From Canna indica (taxonomy: Eukaryota > Streptophyta > Magnoliopsida > Zingiberales > Cannaceae), in NCBI GenBank assembly GCA_034359265.1, contig CP136891.1:43082001-43146000 (forward strand): a DNA stretch of 64,000 nucleotides. Direction: 5' to 3'. A program made the position numbers and the translations under genes. A model generated the notes under the pieces. It had not been told where the DNA came from and did no database searches. It saw nothing but the letters and a program-made list of their open reading frames with translations. Positions 12,128 to 23,538 of this stretch are shown here, in pieces (the stretch's first letter is position 1; every line of letters begins with the position of its first letter).

Positions 12128-12946
12128 ACAATTCCCAAAAGATACTTTTTTTCTCCCACTTATGTGTTTGGCCAAAGCCTAAAATTCTTACATTCCGACC
12201 AAAAGTAAACTCTGGAAGCAATTGAACACGTGCTAACATCTGTTCATCAGACAACATCCGTGGTGGCTCATCTCTTTCGACTCTACCCTTGGTAAATTTG
12301 TCATGATTCCTTCGATACTGATGGTTAGATGGTAGGAACCGGCGATGATAATCAAAGAAGGATTTTGAGTGTTCCATGCAATACGGGCAAGAGAGTCGCC
12401 CATGCGTGCTCCAACCAGATAACATGCCATAGGCTGGGAAATCAATGATTATCCACAATATAGCAGCTCGTAAAGTGAAGTTTTTCTTTCGGTGACAATC
12501 ATAAGTGATAGCTCCCTCAACCGACAATCATAAGTGACAATCATTAGGGGTCGGAGAAACACGTCAATTTCTTTGCGAGGACCCTTAGTACTCGGAATAA
12601 TCATCGAAAGATAGATAAATTCATCTTTCATACACATTGAGGGCAGCAAATTATAAACTATTAACAACACTGGCCATACTGAATACGGAGTTGCCGAAAT
12701 GGATTAAAACCATTTGTGCATAATCTCAACCAGTTATTTCTAGTCTCTCTAGCAAATGAAGGATAGCACCTATCCAAATGTTTCCATGCTTCACTGTCGG
12801 ATGGATGAGTCATTATTGTATCATCACGACTTCTTGCATGCCAACTCATATAGGGGACAGTCTTTTCCGACATGAATAACCTTTGAAGTCTCGGTGTCAG
12901 TGGAAAATACCAAAGCACCTTAAAGGGGATATTTTTGTCGGACCGA
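12128..12946 (-). pseudogene. CACTA transposase (TNP2-like) fragment
   Basis: Minus-strand remnant of the transposase found intact-length at 24010-27495, matching about 24880-25725. Recognisable pieces are FPLTPRLQRLFMSEKTVPYM, MSWHARSRDDTIMTHPSDSE, CTNGFNPF, LPSMCMKDEFIYLSMIIP, GWSTHGRLSCPYCMEHSKS, LSDEQMLARV and FGQTHKWEKKSIFWEL. Several frameshifts break it. Near 12495-12555 a short TCACTTATGATTGTC block is duplicated in place of the codons expected there. J truncates its 3' coding end; TR-GAG element L truncates its 5' end. Confidence 0.88.
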
Positions 12947-14561
12947 CATTATGTGGTGTCATAAAATTTTGAATGTACTTAACATATTTGCAAAAATGAC
13001 TGAAAATTACAAAAATATCATTTAAATTTTAGCATTTTCAGTTAATTTTAGAAAAATGTAGAAAAATATTTTTTAACTAATTCTTGAAACTACATCTTCA
13101 TTTAAAAGTCTAGTTTCTTTAATAAAAATTTCAGAAATTTTTGTTAAGAATGTGATTTATAGTGGAATTTTGAAGTTGGACTACAGAAATGCAAAGTATC
13201 TCCCTCTTGAAATACCAATCTTTCCGATACTTTGATTTTTCGTCGAAAACTTCAAATGAAACTTTGAGTATACTATTTTGATTTCATTTCTAATATCATT
13301 CTCACTATTCTTTGAGTGAATTCATTTTTAAAATGATTTTGATAACTTGATCGATATCTTGAAAAATAAGTCTAATTGGTTGAAATCAAGATCAGTTGAA
13401 AAATGGACTTTGAAAATTCATTTTGATTTCAAACTTGACACATGCATCTCAAATGATCATTCAACAATATCTGGAAAGTTTGAATAAAAAATCACTACTT
13501 CCGGAAAAAATACCTAAAAGTTATGAAAATGCCCCTGTACTTTTAGGAATTTTATGAATTTATAGAAAACTAATTTTTGACTGATTCTTGAACCTGTAGA
13601 TTCCTTGAAAAGTCTAGTTTGTCCAATTAAAGTTTTAAAAAAATTTGTCAAGAATATGATTTTATATGGATTTAAAAGTTTGATTTTTGTAAACTTGAAG
13701 TATACTTTGACCTAAGTCAACAAAGTGACTTAGAAACCTCCTTTTAAACCCAAACTTGATTGACATACTTAGGTTCACTCATGTTAGATGTCTATGTGCC
13801 GAAGTTTGAGAAAACAAGAGTAGATAGCAAAATTTGATACTTAGTCATTTTCATGTTTTCATGCCTATTTCGAATGAAACCGTGCTAAGTTCATATTTTG
13901 ATCAAATGACATTCTTTTCACTTCAAACTTGATATACATGTTTTACATGTCCATATCTATGTATTTTAAAAGTTTGAATGATTTCTGAAAATATCATAAA
14001 AATCTCATTTATTTACGAAAATGCCACTAAAGTATCTTTCTTCTCAAGTTGCTCATTGTTCCGATACTTTAAATTTTCATTAGATTTCCGAATGAGACTT
14101 GATGTATGATATTTTAAATTCACTTATGGTATCGTTCTACTCATTTGATAAAAAAAATTATTTCTAAAGTGATTTTTTCTATTTGATCGATACTTGAAAA
14201 TTTCGATTCTTGGTTTTGGATTTCATTTAACATTTCACGATATCATGTATGACTTAGTCTCTTATTCGATGTTTTATTTTCATCCCTTGAGTTGAGGCTT
14301 TCACGATTTTGAAAAATCTTTTAGAGTTTCAACTTTGACTTCTGATTGACTTCCCTTGCCCATTTTGAGTGATGTCAAAAGGGGAAGAAAAAAATAGGTA
14401 AAAAGGGAAGAAAATATAGAAAAACCATCCATATAAATATGGGGAGTTTATTTACATAGATATGCATGTTGATAGGGAGAGAAATCCCATATTTGATATC
14501 CTTTATGCTTAATTGTAGATATTTTCTTAAGAATGTTTGTCATCATCAAAAAGGGGGAAAT
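12947..14561 (+). mobile_element. TR-GAG element L, 3' part of internal spacer
   Basis: Plus-oriented, AT-rich, non-coding; aligns with the F spacer from about 47821. It starts abruptly after the CACTA fragment at a GTGGTGTCATAAAA block and ends with a polypurine tract (AAAAAGGGGGAAA, 14549-14561). No gag is left. It contains the GACCTAAGTCAAC/GTGACTTAG block near 13710. Confidence 0.8.
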
Positions 14562-15169
14562 TTTTGGCCTAAGGTTTTCAACCTTGGTCTTAATCTCGGT
14601 TTTGATAATAACAAACATAGAACTAATGATTTCATGAAGAATTATTTTCAGGTTCCAAAGGTTTGTGTGCGTCATCGCTGTTCGGAAAAATTAAAGAAAT
14701 CGAAGAAATCAGAGAAATCGGCAAGGACGGTCGTCAACCCTTGGATTTCGTTGGGAAGATAGAGTTTAGGTTTAGGGTGTCTAGCATGTGTTGTAAATCC
14801 TATATTCGATGCATAAGAACCTAAAAACCAAACCTAAACCCCAAAACTTAAAAACTCGGAAAATCAAAAAATGGTCCTGAAATTCACTAAGCCTAGGGAG
14901 CTCCTTGGAGGGCTATATGACCTATAGACATTTTCTTGGCACCAAAAGTCCCGGTAATTGTTCCTTAGGTAAAAACTAGATAACGAGATATTTTAAAATA
15001 TTTTTTGGAAACCTTTAGCCTACCCATGTTTGACCCGAAAGATTATAAAATTTCTATTTTTCAAAAATTTGTACTAGACCCCAAAAGTTAGATTTTAATT
15101 CTTAAGGATTTTGATTTTTTTAGATAGTGCATTAACTGAACTTTTCGCCCAATTCTGGTTTTATCGAAT
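14562..15169 (+). repeat. L 3' LTR, truncated (subtype 2)
   Basis: Starts TTTTGGCCTAAGG, the TGTTGGC family start with a mutated second base, directly after the purine tract. It follows the family for ~120 bp, then a variant marked by GATAGAGTTTAGGTTTAG, then the TTTGACCCGAAAGATTA block also found in B. The promoter and U5 end are missing. Next to it lies an inverted U5 fragment. Confidence 0.72.
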
Positions 15170-15635
15170 TCAATTGTTTGTTATAACTTAGGCAATACAC
15201 TAATTCGAATAGCAAGAAGAAGCAATAAATAAGATAATTAAACACAACCAAGAAAGCAATGCGTGAAAACAAGTATAGCAATTAAGGCACAATCACAATA
15301 GGCAATGCAAACACGATCGATTTATAGTGGTTCGGCCCCAATGCCTACTCCACTACCTAAGCACCCCACTTAGGATTTCCAAACAAAACTTTACTAGATT
15401 AATGGTTTCCTTTACAACAAGGACGTTTTCACCAAAGAGTCTCTGCGTTCACACCGAAGGCACATCCACACTCGGAAGTCTCCGCCTTCCTACCGAGAGC
15501 GCTATCCCACCTCAATCCTAAAGGACAACAATACTAATCCTAGTAAACTAAGTTTACACCGGTGGATTTAAACCTCAAACACCAAGGCTACCATCCAATT
15601 TCAAGACCTACACTCTAGTTCTTAAACGTACTAAC
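15170..15635 (-). repeat. LTR fragment M (inverted R-U5 part of a TR-GAG LTR)
   Basis: Reverse complement of the downstream half of the family LTR. It includes the highly conserved ATTTATAGTGGTTCGGCCCC block and CCTAAGCACCCCACTTAGG, found in plus orientation at about 17230-17290, 31870-31920 and 44270-44320. No termini and no gene. Confidence 0.8.
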
Positions 15636-15943
15636 TATTGGCTTAAGGTTTTCTACCTTGGTTTTAATATTGATTTTGATGATAACAATTATGGAACTAA
15701 TGTTTCATTGAGATATCTTTCAGGTTCCATAACGATTAGCGCACGACGTCCTCGATCGAAAATATCAAAGAAATTGGGAAATCGAAAGGATGTTGGTCGA
15801 CACGCTCTGATTCGTTAGGAAGATAGAGTCTAGGTTTAGGGTGTCTAGATTATATTATAAAATCCTCATGATGATGCATAAGAACCCAAAAACCATTCCC
15901 GAATCCCAAAACATGAAAACCCAAAAATTATCCTGAAATACCC
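15636..15943 (+). repeat. LTR fragment N (first ~300 bp, subtype 2)
   Basis: Starts TATTGGCTTAAGG, the family LTR start, and carries the same GATAGAGTCTAGGTTTAG subtype marker as L and H. It ends where the A 5' LTR begins. It may be the flank into which A inserted. Confidence 0.7.
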
Positions 15944-16269
15944 TATTGCCTTTAGGTTTTCAACCTTGGTCTTAATCTCTTAATCTCGGTTTTGATGATA
16001 GCAAACATGGAACTAATATTTCATCGAGAAATCTTTTAGGTTCCATATCGATCAGCGTTCAATGTCCTTGATCAAAAAAATCGGAAGAAATCAGAAAATC
16101 GGAAGGACATTGATCGTCGCGCTCGGGTTCATCGCGTAAATGTCTCGAAGATCGATGTGGGCACCAAAGTCGCATTGGATGAGTCCAAAGATCAAATGAA
16201 AAGCTCTCTAAGTTGATGCTCATTGAAAGACGGAACACGAAAATGAAGCACGCAAAAAAAAGGGCTGAA

Positions 16270-16640
16270 AAATCAATATCAACCTTTGTTCGATCGACCT
16301 CGATTGAAGAGTGTAAGAAATTGGCAGTAGCCAATTCGGTCGACTGGTCGGTCGACCGAACATTGCCAAAAATTGGTAGTGGCTACTTCGGTCGACCGAC
16401 AGAGGCCAAATAGAGGCAGTACCTCGAGCGGTTGACCGATCGATCAATCAGATTGAGGATCGCGCGATCGCGCGTCTCTACTTCCCCTGCGTCGATCGAT
16501 CCAAAGGTCGATCGAATTACGGGAACACAATCTTGTGTCTGGGCGGTCAACCCATCGGTCGACCACACACAGAGAGGAAGGCAGCGGTTGTTCGAGCGGT
16601 CGATCAGTCGGTCGACCAACCAATCGACCGAGCAATTGTA
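16270..16640. promoter_or_regulatory. Cluster of CGGTCGACCG-type palindromes in A U3
   Basis: More than ten full or partial copies of CGGTCGACCG and CGATCGATCGA-type words lie within 370 bp, ending about 45 bp before the TATA box. Equivalent clusters precede the TATA boxes of B, F and I. They are CpG-rich in an AT-rich element. Function is not shown; protein binding or a methylation target are inferences. Confidence 0.6.
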
Positions 16641-16684
16641 ATGGCTAGATTTTAGCCCGTTGAGCTGCCGTTTCTTTGAGAGGG

Positions 16685-16692
16685 TATAAATA
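16685..16692 (+). promoter_or_regulatory. TATA box of A 5' LTR
   Basis: TATAAATA, right after the palindrome cluster and a GTTTCTTTGAGAG context conserved in sister LTRs (30085 in A 3' LTR; 43721 and 49993 in F; 59115 in I, minus). Likely start of the element transcript about 30 bp downstream. Confidence 0.65.
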
Positions 16693-17469
16693 TACGTCAT
16701 CTAACCTCTCTAATCATCTTCCTTCACTCTTATAGATTTAATTGAGGATTTTAGAAGTGATTTAAGCCTTCCAATGATCGATTGCAGCGCGCTTTGCTCT
16801 TCTGTCGAGTTCTTCTTCAAGCGCCAACTACTTCCCTCAACTCTGCTGCAACACAAGATTCATCTTCTAGCAAGTTGAAGGATTGAAGGCATGAAAAGAG
16901 TAGTTAATCTTGTTTTATCCTTTAGCTCTTTTCATTGTAATTTTAACTGTTATTTAAATCTATTTACTTTGGATTTGTGCGTGTGAAGACCTAGGGTGTT
17001 AGGTCTTGTTGTGTGAGTGGTATCCTCGGTGTAGAAGGAGTAAAGCCACTTGTGTAAACGTAGTTTGCTAGGATTAAGTGAGTTGTCCCTTAGGGTTGAG
17101 GTGGAAGAGTTCTCTCGATAAGAAGGCGGAGACTTTCGGGTGTGGAAATGCCTTAGGTCGAGAGTGAGACTCTTCGAGTCAAAGTCCTCTGTGTAAGGGA
17201 AATTATTTAATCTAGTAAACTAAGTTTGGAAATCCTAAGCGGGGTGCTTAGTTAGTGGAGTAGGCATTGGGGCCGAACCACTATAAATTACCGTGTTAGC
17301 ATTGTTATATTTGTTTGTGCTTAATTATTTTATCTTGCTTCCGCATTTAATCGCAAGATTGCATCTTGCCTAAACGATTTGAGAAAAAAATTAAAATCGA
17401 ATTTGGTCTAATTGATTTAGTTAACACACTATTCACCCCCCCCTCTAGTGTTGCCATTTCGACTACATT

Positions 17470-17481
17470 TGGTACCAGAGC
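17470..17481 (+). other. A primer-binding site (tRNA-iMet type)
   Basis: TGGTACCAGAGC, two bases after the LTR, differs at one position from the canonical TGGTATCAGAGC. Confidence 0.9.
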
Positions 17482-17535
17482 AAGTCGTGGATTGAGATTT
17501 CATCATCTCGTCTACATCTTGCCTCGATCCGAAAA

Positions 17536-19074
17536 ATGGCTCTAGAGAGTATAGCATTTGCACTACCTAGGTTTGATGAAGAAAACTTTGGTGTTTAGAA
17601 GAGTAGGATGTATACCTTTCTTAAAACACAAAGTTTAGATCTATTGTGCATGCTAAAGAATGAGTATGTTGAGCCCACCATTGACATAAATGATTGGACT
17701 CAAGAACAAGTTAGATTATTCGAATTGAATGCTAAAATAATGCATCTCCTATATTGCTCATTTTCAAATGAAATACTTGAAAAGGTTATGCATTGTCCTT
17801 CTGCTTTTGATATCTGGGCAACATTAAATATGTTATATGATTATGCTAAAACCAAAGAGATTAATACTTTTGTTGAGAGTGGTGATGACAATTGTCATCC
17901 CCCTAGTACTAACCTCGGTTTTGATGGCCAAAGCACTTCTAGCCAAAGAAGCACAAGCAAAAATCGGAAAAGAAAACTTAGGTGCTTCCTTTGCCAAGAG
18001 AAGGGACACAAGAAGAAGAATTGCCCACTCTTGAAGAAGAAATCCAAAAAGAAGAATTGTGCTTCATCATCCACATCCAAATCAAGTGAAACCACTTCTA
18101 GACATGACGACGAAGCTACATCAAACTATTGCCTCATGGGTCTTCGAAATGAGGTACAATCTCCATCTTCTAGTCATGTTCAAAATGTTAATGATAATGA
18201 TTCTAGTAGCTCAAAATCTCTTGATATGTCGTATGAAGAACTACTAGAAGAATGCAAAAAGATGTATAACTTGCTCATGAAAAAGAATAAGAAAAATAGG
18301 AAATTAAAGAAGGAAAATTTAAGGCTTAGCTCTCATGTGCATGAATTAGAAAATGAAAAAGTGAATACTAGCCATTTTGATTCTTGCCATGATGCCTTAA
18401 AATTTGAAATTAAGGACTTGAAACATAGAAATGAAGAATTAGAAATTGAGAATAATGAGTTGTTAACTAAGATTTCAAAAATTAGAAATGAAAATGAAAA
18501 CACAAAAAATAATGTGAATCTCAATGGTAAGGATTGTACAAGTGATTTCAAATTTGAGAATGATATTTTGAGAAATGAAAATTGCATGTTGAAATCTCAA
18601 TTACATGCATTGCATAAATCCATGAATGAATTGAAAAGTGAGATTACTTTCTTGAATAAGAAAGTAAATGAGTTAAAAAATGCTTCATCTCCTAAAAACG
18701 CTAGTATAAAAAATGCCTATGTAAAGAATGCCAATGTTCATCATCATTCTTATGTTAGTCATTCCACATTTAAACCTCATGCTCAAAATAAAAATGTTTC
18801 ATCTAAGAATGCCCATGCTCATCATGCCTCCTATGTTAAGCATTCTAACATTAAATGTCATGTCCATGTTAAAAATGAAAAGAAAAAGTTTCATGGACAT
18901 TGCTTTTGTTGTGGTATTTTTGGTCATGCTATGCATGATTGTGCATTCAAAAGAAATCCAAGTGTTGCTAAGACACTTTGGATTCATAGGCCATCTAACC
19001 CCCAAGGACCCAAAGTCATTTGGGTACCAAAAGTCTCATGCTCTTTGATAGGGGGAGCTACCACACAAGGGTAA
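17536..19074 (+). pseudogene. A gag, copia-type with two zinc knuckles (one nonsense codon)
   Basis: A 512-residue gag if read through one TAG at 17596 (codon 21, where sisters have Trp: FGLWKYRM). Residues ~1-120 form a copia-type gag N-terminus (PRFD..NFG..., DIWATLNMLYDYAKTKEI). CCHC knuckle 1 starts at residue 150 (CFLCQEKGHKKKNC). Residues ~235-380 are a long Lys/Glu/Asn-rich coiled coil. CCHC knuckle 2 starts at residue 456 (CFCCGIFGHAMHDC). The C-terminal NPQGPKVIWVPKV is what stands just before the protease in complete copia polyproteins; here the frame ends at TAA. It should package RNA into virus-like particles. The ATG at 17608 could restart translation after the stop but would lose the N-terminus. 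Confidence 0.85.
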
Positions 19075-22000
19075 AGGAGATTGAAGAATTGAAGTTGACC
19101 ATGGACTTGAATGATGAATCCTCCCTTGGTTGCAACTTCAAGCTACATTGATGTGTTAGGTAAAGTTGGCATCAAAACTATTCCGGTATTATCTTCTAAC
19201 TTGCATTGTTTTACCTTAGTTGAAGATTATGATACTATGTTTAATTTGAGTTGTTTTTCCCGCGCTTGCTAAAGAGTTCTTTTGAAAATGCTTTTGATTT
19301 TTGATTTTGATTTCCCAGTCTCTTCGGAGACCTATGCTAGTAATTATTTTCTCATTATCCTACTAATGAATATTGCTTGCAAGTTATGATTAAATGGAAG
19401 GCTTTAAAAATTACAATGAAAAAGATTAGTTTGGTTAAATTTTCAAGTATAAGGTATAACTTCGATTAATTCAAAATATTAGTGTTATACCCTCAATGCT
19501 TAAGCTTAAATAATGTCTCAATACTCATGATTAGAATTGCATGTTAAATCCTTGAATTTTCATGAGTAGGTAGAATCTTAGCACTTAGGCAAATTTCATT
19601 AAATGAAACTTGCTCTAGGTTGATACTTACCATTAGAGACATTCCTTTAAAGTCCAAACTAGTTAAATATGTTTAGGGACCTTATTCTTCAGATGCTTCA
19701 CATCTTAAGATCCCTTAGATTCATTTTGATATCATGATAACTCCTTAAAATGAATCTCTACTATCTAGCATAGGTTAAGGTTTTAAAATGAAACTTTACG
19801 TTGAACCTTTGCTATTTAGTATTTTAGCTTGCTAGTTGGTATATAATTTCATTCTGATACTAATGAAGCCTACTTGCAAGTTAAGAAAGTGATAAAAATT
19901 AAAGGCTATGCTATCATGATGAAAATGAAAAGTAAATGACAAGTTTGGCAAATTTCTAAATACTAAGGTATGGATTTAATTTTGCAAAAATCTTAGTTTA
20001 ATAATTAAATATCCATGTTTAATGATGTCTCTATACTCATGATTGATTTTGCATGAAAAATATTTGAATTTTCATGAGTAGGCAATTTCATGATACCTAG
20101 GCAAATTTCATGATATTAATACTGAATGAAATTGGGCTAGTTTGAAATATCTTATTAGAGACCTCATTTTGAGTAAACACTAAATGGACATGTTTAGATA
20201 CACATATCACATGAGTCTAGGTTGTTAAACTTGAAAATTCATGTCTAGATGAACAAATGTGATAACTAGATCATATTAGAGGACTTAAGCTTGAAAAGTT
20301 TGACCCAAGTCAATAAATCGACTTGGTCACTTCATTTTAAGTCCAAACTTCATAAACATGTTTAGGAGTAGGTATGACATGTTTCCAAGCACTTAGAGTG
20401 AAAAATTCATATGGATATGGATAAAATGACATAGAGGTCAGTTCATGCTTACCTCTTTTGAACTAAGTTGACCCAAGTCAACAAGTTGACTTAAAGGTCT
20501 CATTTTCAATCCATATTTGTGGAACTTGTTTAGATTTACTCATGTTAGGTATCCATAGGTTTAAGTTTGAAAAATCATGAGTAAATATGAAGATTGAAAC
20601 TTAGCAAGTTTCATGATAACTAGCTTAGTTTTGAATGAAACCATGCTAAGTTGATATCTTGACTTAAGGACATAATTTTCATCTCAAACTTGACATACTC
20701 TCTTTACATGATCATCTTATGGTGTCATAAAAGTTTGAATGAAAATTAAACATGTTTTAAAAAATTACTTAAAATTGCAAAAACGTCTTTAAAATTTTAA
20801 TTTTAAAATAGTTTAGTCAATGAATTTAGAAAAATATAGAAAAACCGTTTTTAACTAATTCTTGAAACTACACATTCACTGAAAAATCTAGTTCTATCAG
20901 TAAAATTTTTGCCTACATTTGGTATCAGAAAAAATCTAATATGTTGCGTAAAAATTTCAAAAAGTTTCATCAAGAATTTGATTTAAAATGGAATTTTGAA
21001 GTTGGATTTCAAAAACACAAAGTATCACTTATTTGAAATATCAATCTTTCCCATACTTTGATCTTTCTTCAAAAACTTCAAATAAAAACTCATGTATACC
21101 ATTTGGATTCCATTTCTAATATCATTCACACAATTTCTTGTGTAAAATCATTCCTAGAAATGATTTTGATATCTTGGATGATAGATAGAAATATCCATTT
21201 GCTTATTAAAATCAATATAGGATGAAAAATGAACTTAGAAAATTCATGTTGAGTTCAAACTTGATACATGCATTTCAAATGACCATTCAATAATTGGTAT
21301 CAAAATTTTTCATCCAACAATTGGTATTTCAAATCTTGAAGTATAGGTTAACCTAAGTCAACAAAGTGACTTAAAAATTTCATTTTAAGCCCAAACTTGA
21401 TTCATAGACTTACATTCTCTCATGTTTGATGTCTAAATGCCTAAACATGAGAAAAATATGAGTAGATAGCCAAATTTGATAATTAGCATTTTTCATGGTT
21501 TCAAGCATACTATTGAATGAAATTATGCTAAGTTCATATTTTGATTATATGACATTAGTTTCATTTCAAACTTGATATAAATATTTCATATGACTATATA
21601 TTTGTATTTTGAAAGTTTGAATGAAATAAAAAATGTCATGAAAAAGAAACAATATTCATGAAAATATTCATACTTGAGTGCATACATGATTTTGGTTTGG
21701 ATTCTATTTATCACTCTTTGCTATCATGTATGATTTAAGTTACATATTAAATATTTCTTTTCCATCCCTTTGGTTGAGATTGTCATGTTTCATGAAAAAA
21801 TAACCTTTAAAGTCTCAACTTCATGAAAAAATATTTGTTCTTCATCCTTTTGACTAGATTGACCTTTCTTGCCCTTTTTTGATTGATGTCAAAAGGGGGA
21901 GAAAAGTATAGGATAAAGGGGGAGAAAATTATAGGTAGAGGGGAGGAAAATATAGGAGATCCATGCATATAGATAGGGGGAGTTTATTTTCATTGATATG

Positions 22001-22083
22001 TATGTTGATAGGGGGATAAATCCCTTAGTTGATATCCTATATGCTTTAATGAATATATTTTCTTAAGGATGTTTGTCATCATC
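19075..22083 (+). mobile_element. A internal spacer, non-coding
   Basis: Three kilobases without significant coding frames, AT-rich, between gag stop and polypurine tract. Its blocks recur in F (45964-49218), I (59792-63050, inverted), B, K and L. It is internally repetitive: CATGAGTAG..., GTCAAC...TTGAC palindromic pairs and GAAACTTGC-type words recur every few hundred bases. It also contains LTR/PBS-like inserts at 20911-20929 and 21311-21327. Confidence 0.8.
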
Positions 22084-22097
22084 AAAAAGGGGGAGAT
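22084..22097 (+). other. A polypurine tract
   Basis: AAAAAGGGGGAGAT directly before the 3' LTR start TGTTGGC at 22098; plus-strand priming site for reverse transcription. Confidence 0.88.
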
Positions 22098-22499
22098 TGT
22101 TGGCTTTAGGTTTTCAACCTTGGTCTTAATCTCTTAATCTCGGTTTTGATGATAACAAACATGGAACTAATATTTCGTCGAGAAATCTTTCAGGTTCCAT
22201 ATTGATCAGCGTTCGATGTCCTCGATCGGAAAAATCGAGAGAAATCAAAAAATCGGAAGGACATTGATCATCGCGCTCGAATTCATCGTGGAAATGTCTC
22301 GAAGATCGACGTGGGCACCAAAGTCGCATTGGACAAGTCCAAAGATCAAGTGAAAAGCTCTTCAAGTTGATGCTCGTTGAAAGCCGAAACCCAAAAATGA
22401 AGTGCGCAAGAAAAAGGGCTAAAAAATCAATATCAGCCTTTGTTCGGTCGACCGAAGAGTGTAAGAAATTGGCAGTAGCCAATTCGGTCGATCGACCGA
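22098..22499 (+). repeat. A 3' LTR, part 1
   Basis: Starts TGTTGGCTTTAGG and matches the A 5' LTR up to the palindrome cluster, where the CACTA transposon begins. It continues at 29788. Confidence 0.88.
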
Positions 22500-22512
22500 C
22501 ACTACTAGAAAT
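22500..22512 (+). repeat. CACTA left terminal inverted repeat
   Basis: CACTACTAGAAAT. It pairs with 29775-29787 (ATTTTTCTAGTAGTG region) apart from one extra A in the right copy. Confidence 0.93.
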
Positions 22513-22520
22513 TAGGTCTT

Positions 22521-22806
22521 CAGCAACGGCTATCAGCAACGGCCACTCAAGCCGTTGCTATTTGCAACGGCGTTCTTACGGCTGCTCGAGCCGTTGCAGA
22601 TATTTGTATCTGCAACGGCGTTCTAACGGACACGCGAGTCGTTGCGGATTATTTTAATTATCTGCAACGGCTTTCTGACGGAAAGGCGAGTCGTTGCTAA
22701 TATTTTAATTATCAGCAACGGCTTTCTAACGGACAAGTGAGCCATTGCTGATGATAACTTATTAGCAACGGCTTTCTAACGGGCGAGTGAGCCGTTGCTG
22801 ATAAGT
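22521..22806. repeat. CACTA left subterminal repeats
   Basis: About ten copies of GCAACGGC or its complement, often extended to GCAACGGCTTTCTAACGG, in both orientations and spaced ~20-60 bp. In En/Spm such subterminal motifs bind the TNPA protein and are needed for excision. Confidence 0.88.
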
Positions 22807-23252
22807 TTATATAGGGCACCAGTCGCGCCCGACCCTTCTTCCTCCCGCTGCTGCCGCCGCTCCTGCTCTTGCCTCTTCCTCCTCCCGCTGCTGCCGACTT
22901 GTTCAGGTATGCCTCGCCGGCCGGCCGTCTCTTCCCGTTGCGGCCGGCGGGAATTAATCCGACCGAAACCCTATTTCTAGGGTTTCGGCCAGCGGCGGTC
23001 GGCCGATGGCCACCGCCGGACCTTGTACAGTGGTCGGACAGTGTGTCCGGCCACTGTACGCCAGCGCCGGAGTCCACCTGACTCCGGCGCCGGAATTTAT
23101 AAATGTATATATAATTTTTTATTGTTTTATAATTGTTAATTAATTGTTTTATAATTGTTAATTAATTGTTTTATAATTGTTAATTAATTGTTAATTAATT
23201 ATTTAGATTAATTGTTTAATTTGTTAGATTAATTATTAGGGTTTAGATTAAT
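22805..23252 (+). promoter_or_regulatory. CACTA 5' leader region with putative promoter
   Basis: TTTATATAGGG near 22806 is a plausible TATA element at the edge of the subterminal array. A GC-rich stretch (22830-23095) follows, then three copies of a 22-bp AT-rich unit (ATTGTTTTATAATTGTTAAT..., 23121-23186). Short frames here on both strands have no domain and look like composition effects. Confidence 0.5.
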
Positions 23253-23538
23253 TTCGGACGCGCGCCGGAATCGTCTACTTCGGACGCGCGCCGGTATCGT
23301 CCACTTCGGATGCGCGCCTGAATCGTCCACTTCGGACGCGCGCCGGAATCGTCCACTTCGGACGCGCGCTGGAATCATCCACTTCGGACGCGCGCCGGTA
23401 TCGTCCACTTCGGACGCGCGCCAGAATCGTCCACTTCAGACGCGCGCCGGTATCGTCCACTTCGGACGCGCACCGGAATCGTCCACTTCGGATGCGTGCC
23501 AAAATCATCCACTTCGGACGCGCGCCGGAATCATCCAA
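23253..23538. repeat. 26-bp minisatellite, 11 copies, in CACTA 5' region
   Basis: Eleven head-to-tail copies of a 26-bp unit (TTCGGACGCGCGCCGGAATC + GTCCAC) with 0-5 changes each; most changes are C/T or G/A transitions at CpG. The minus frame over it (23275-23583) is a repeat artefact. Confidence 0.93.

Larger units (their letters stand above)
15944..17467 (+). repeat. A 5' LTR
   Basis: 1.52 kb; starts TATTGCC (TGTTGGC in sister copies) and ends TTTCGACTACA just before the PBS. The middle is dense in GGTCGACC-type palindromes (16270-16640), followed by a TATA box and then the conserved GTTCGGCCCC-type R/U5 segment. A C-run plus CTCTAGTGT lies near the end, as in every copy. Confidence 0.88.
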
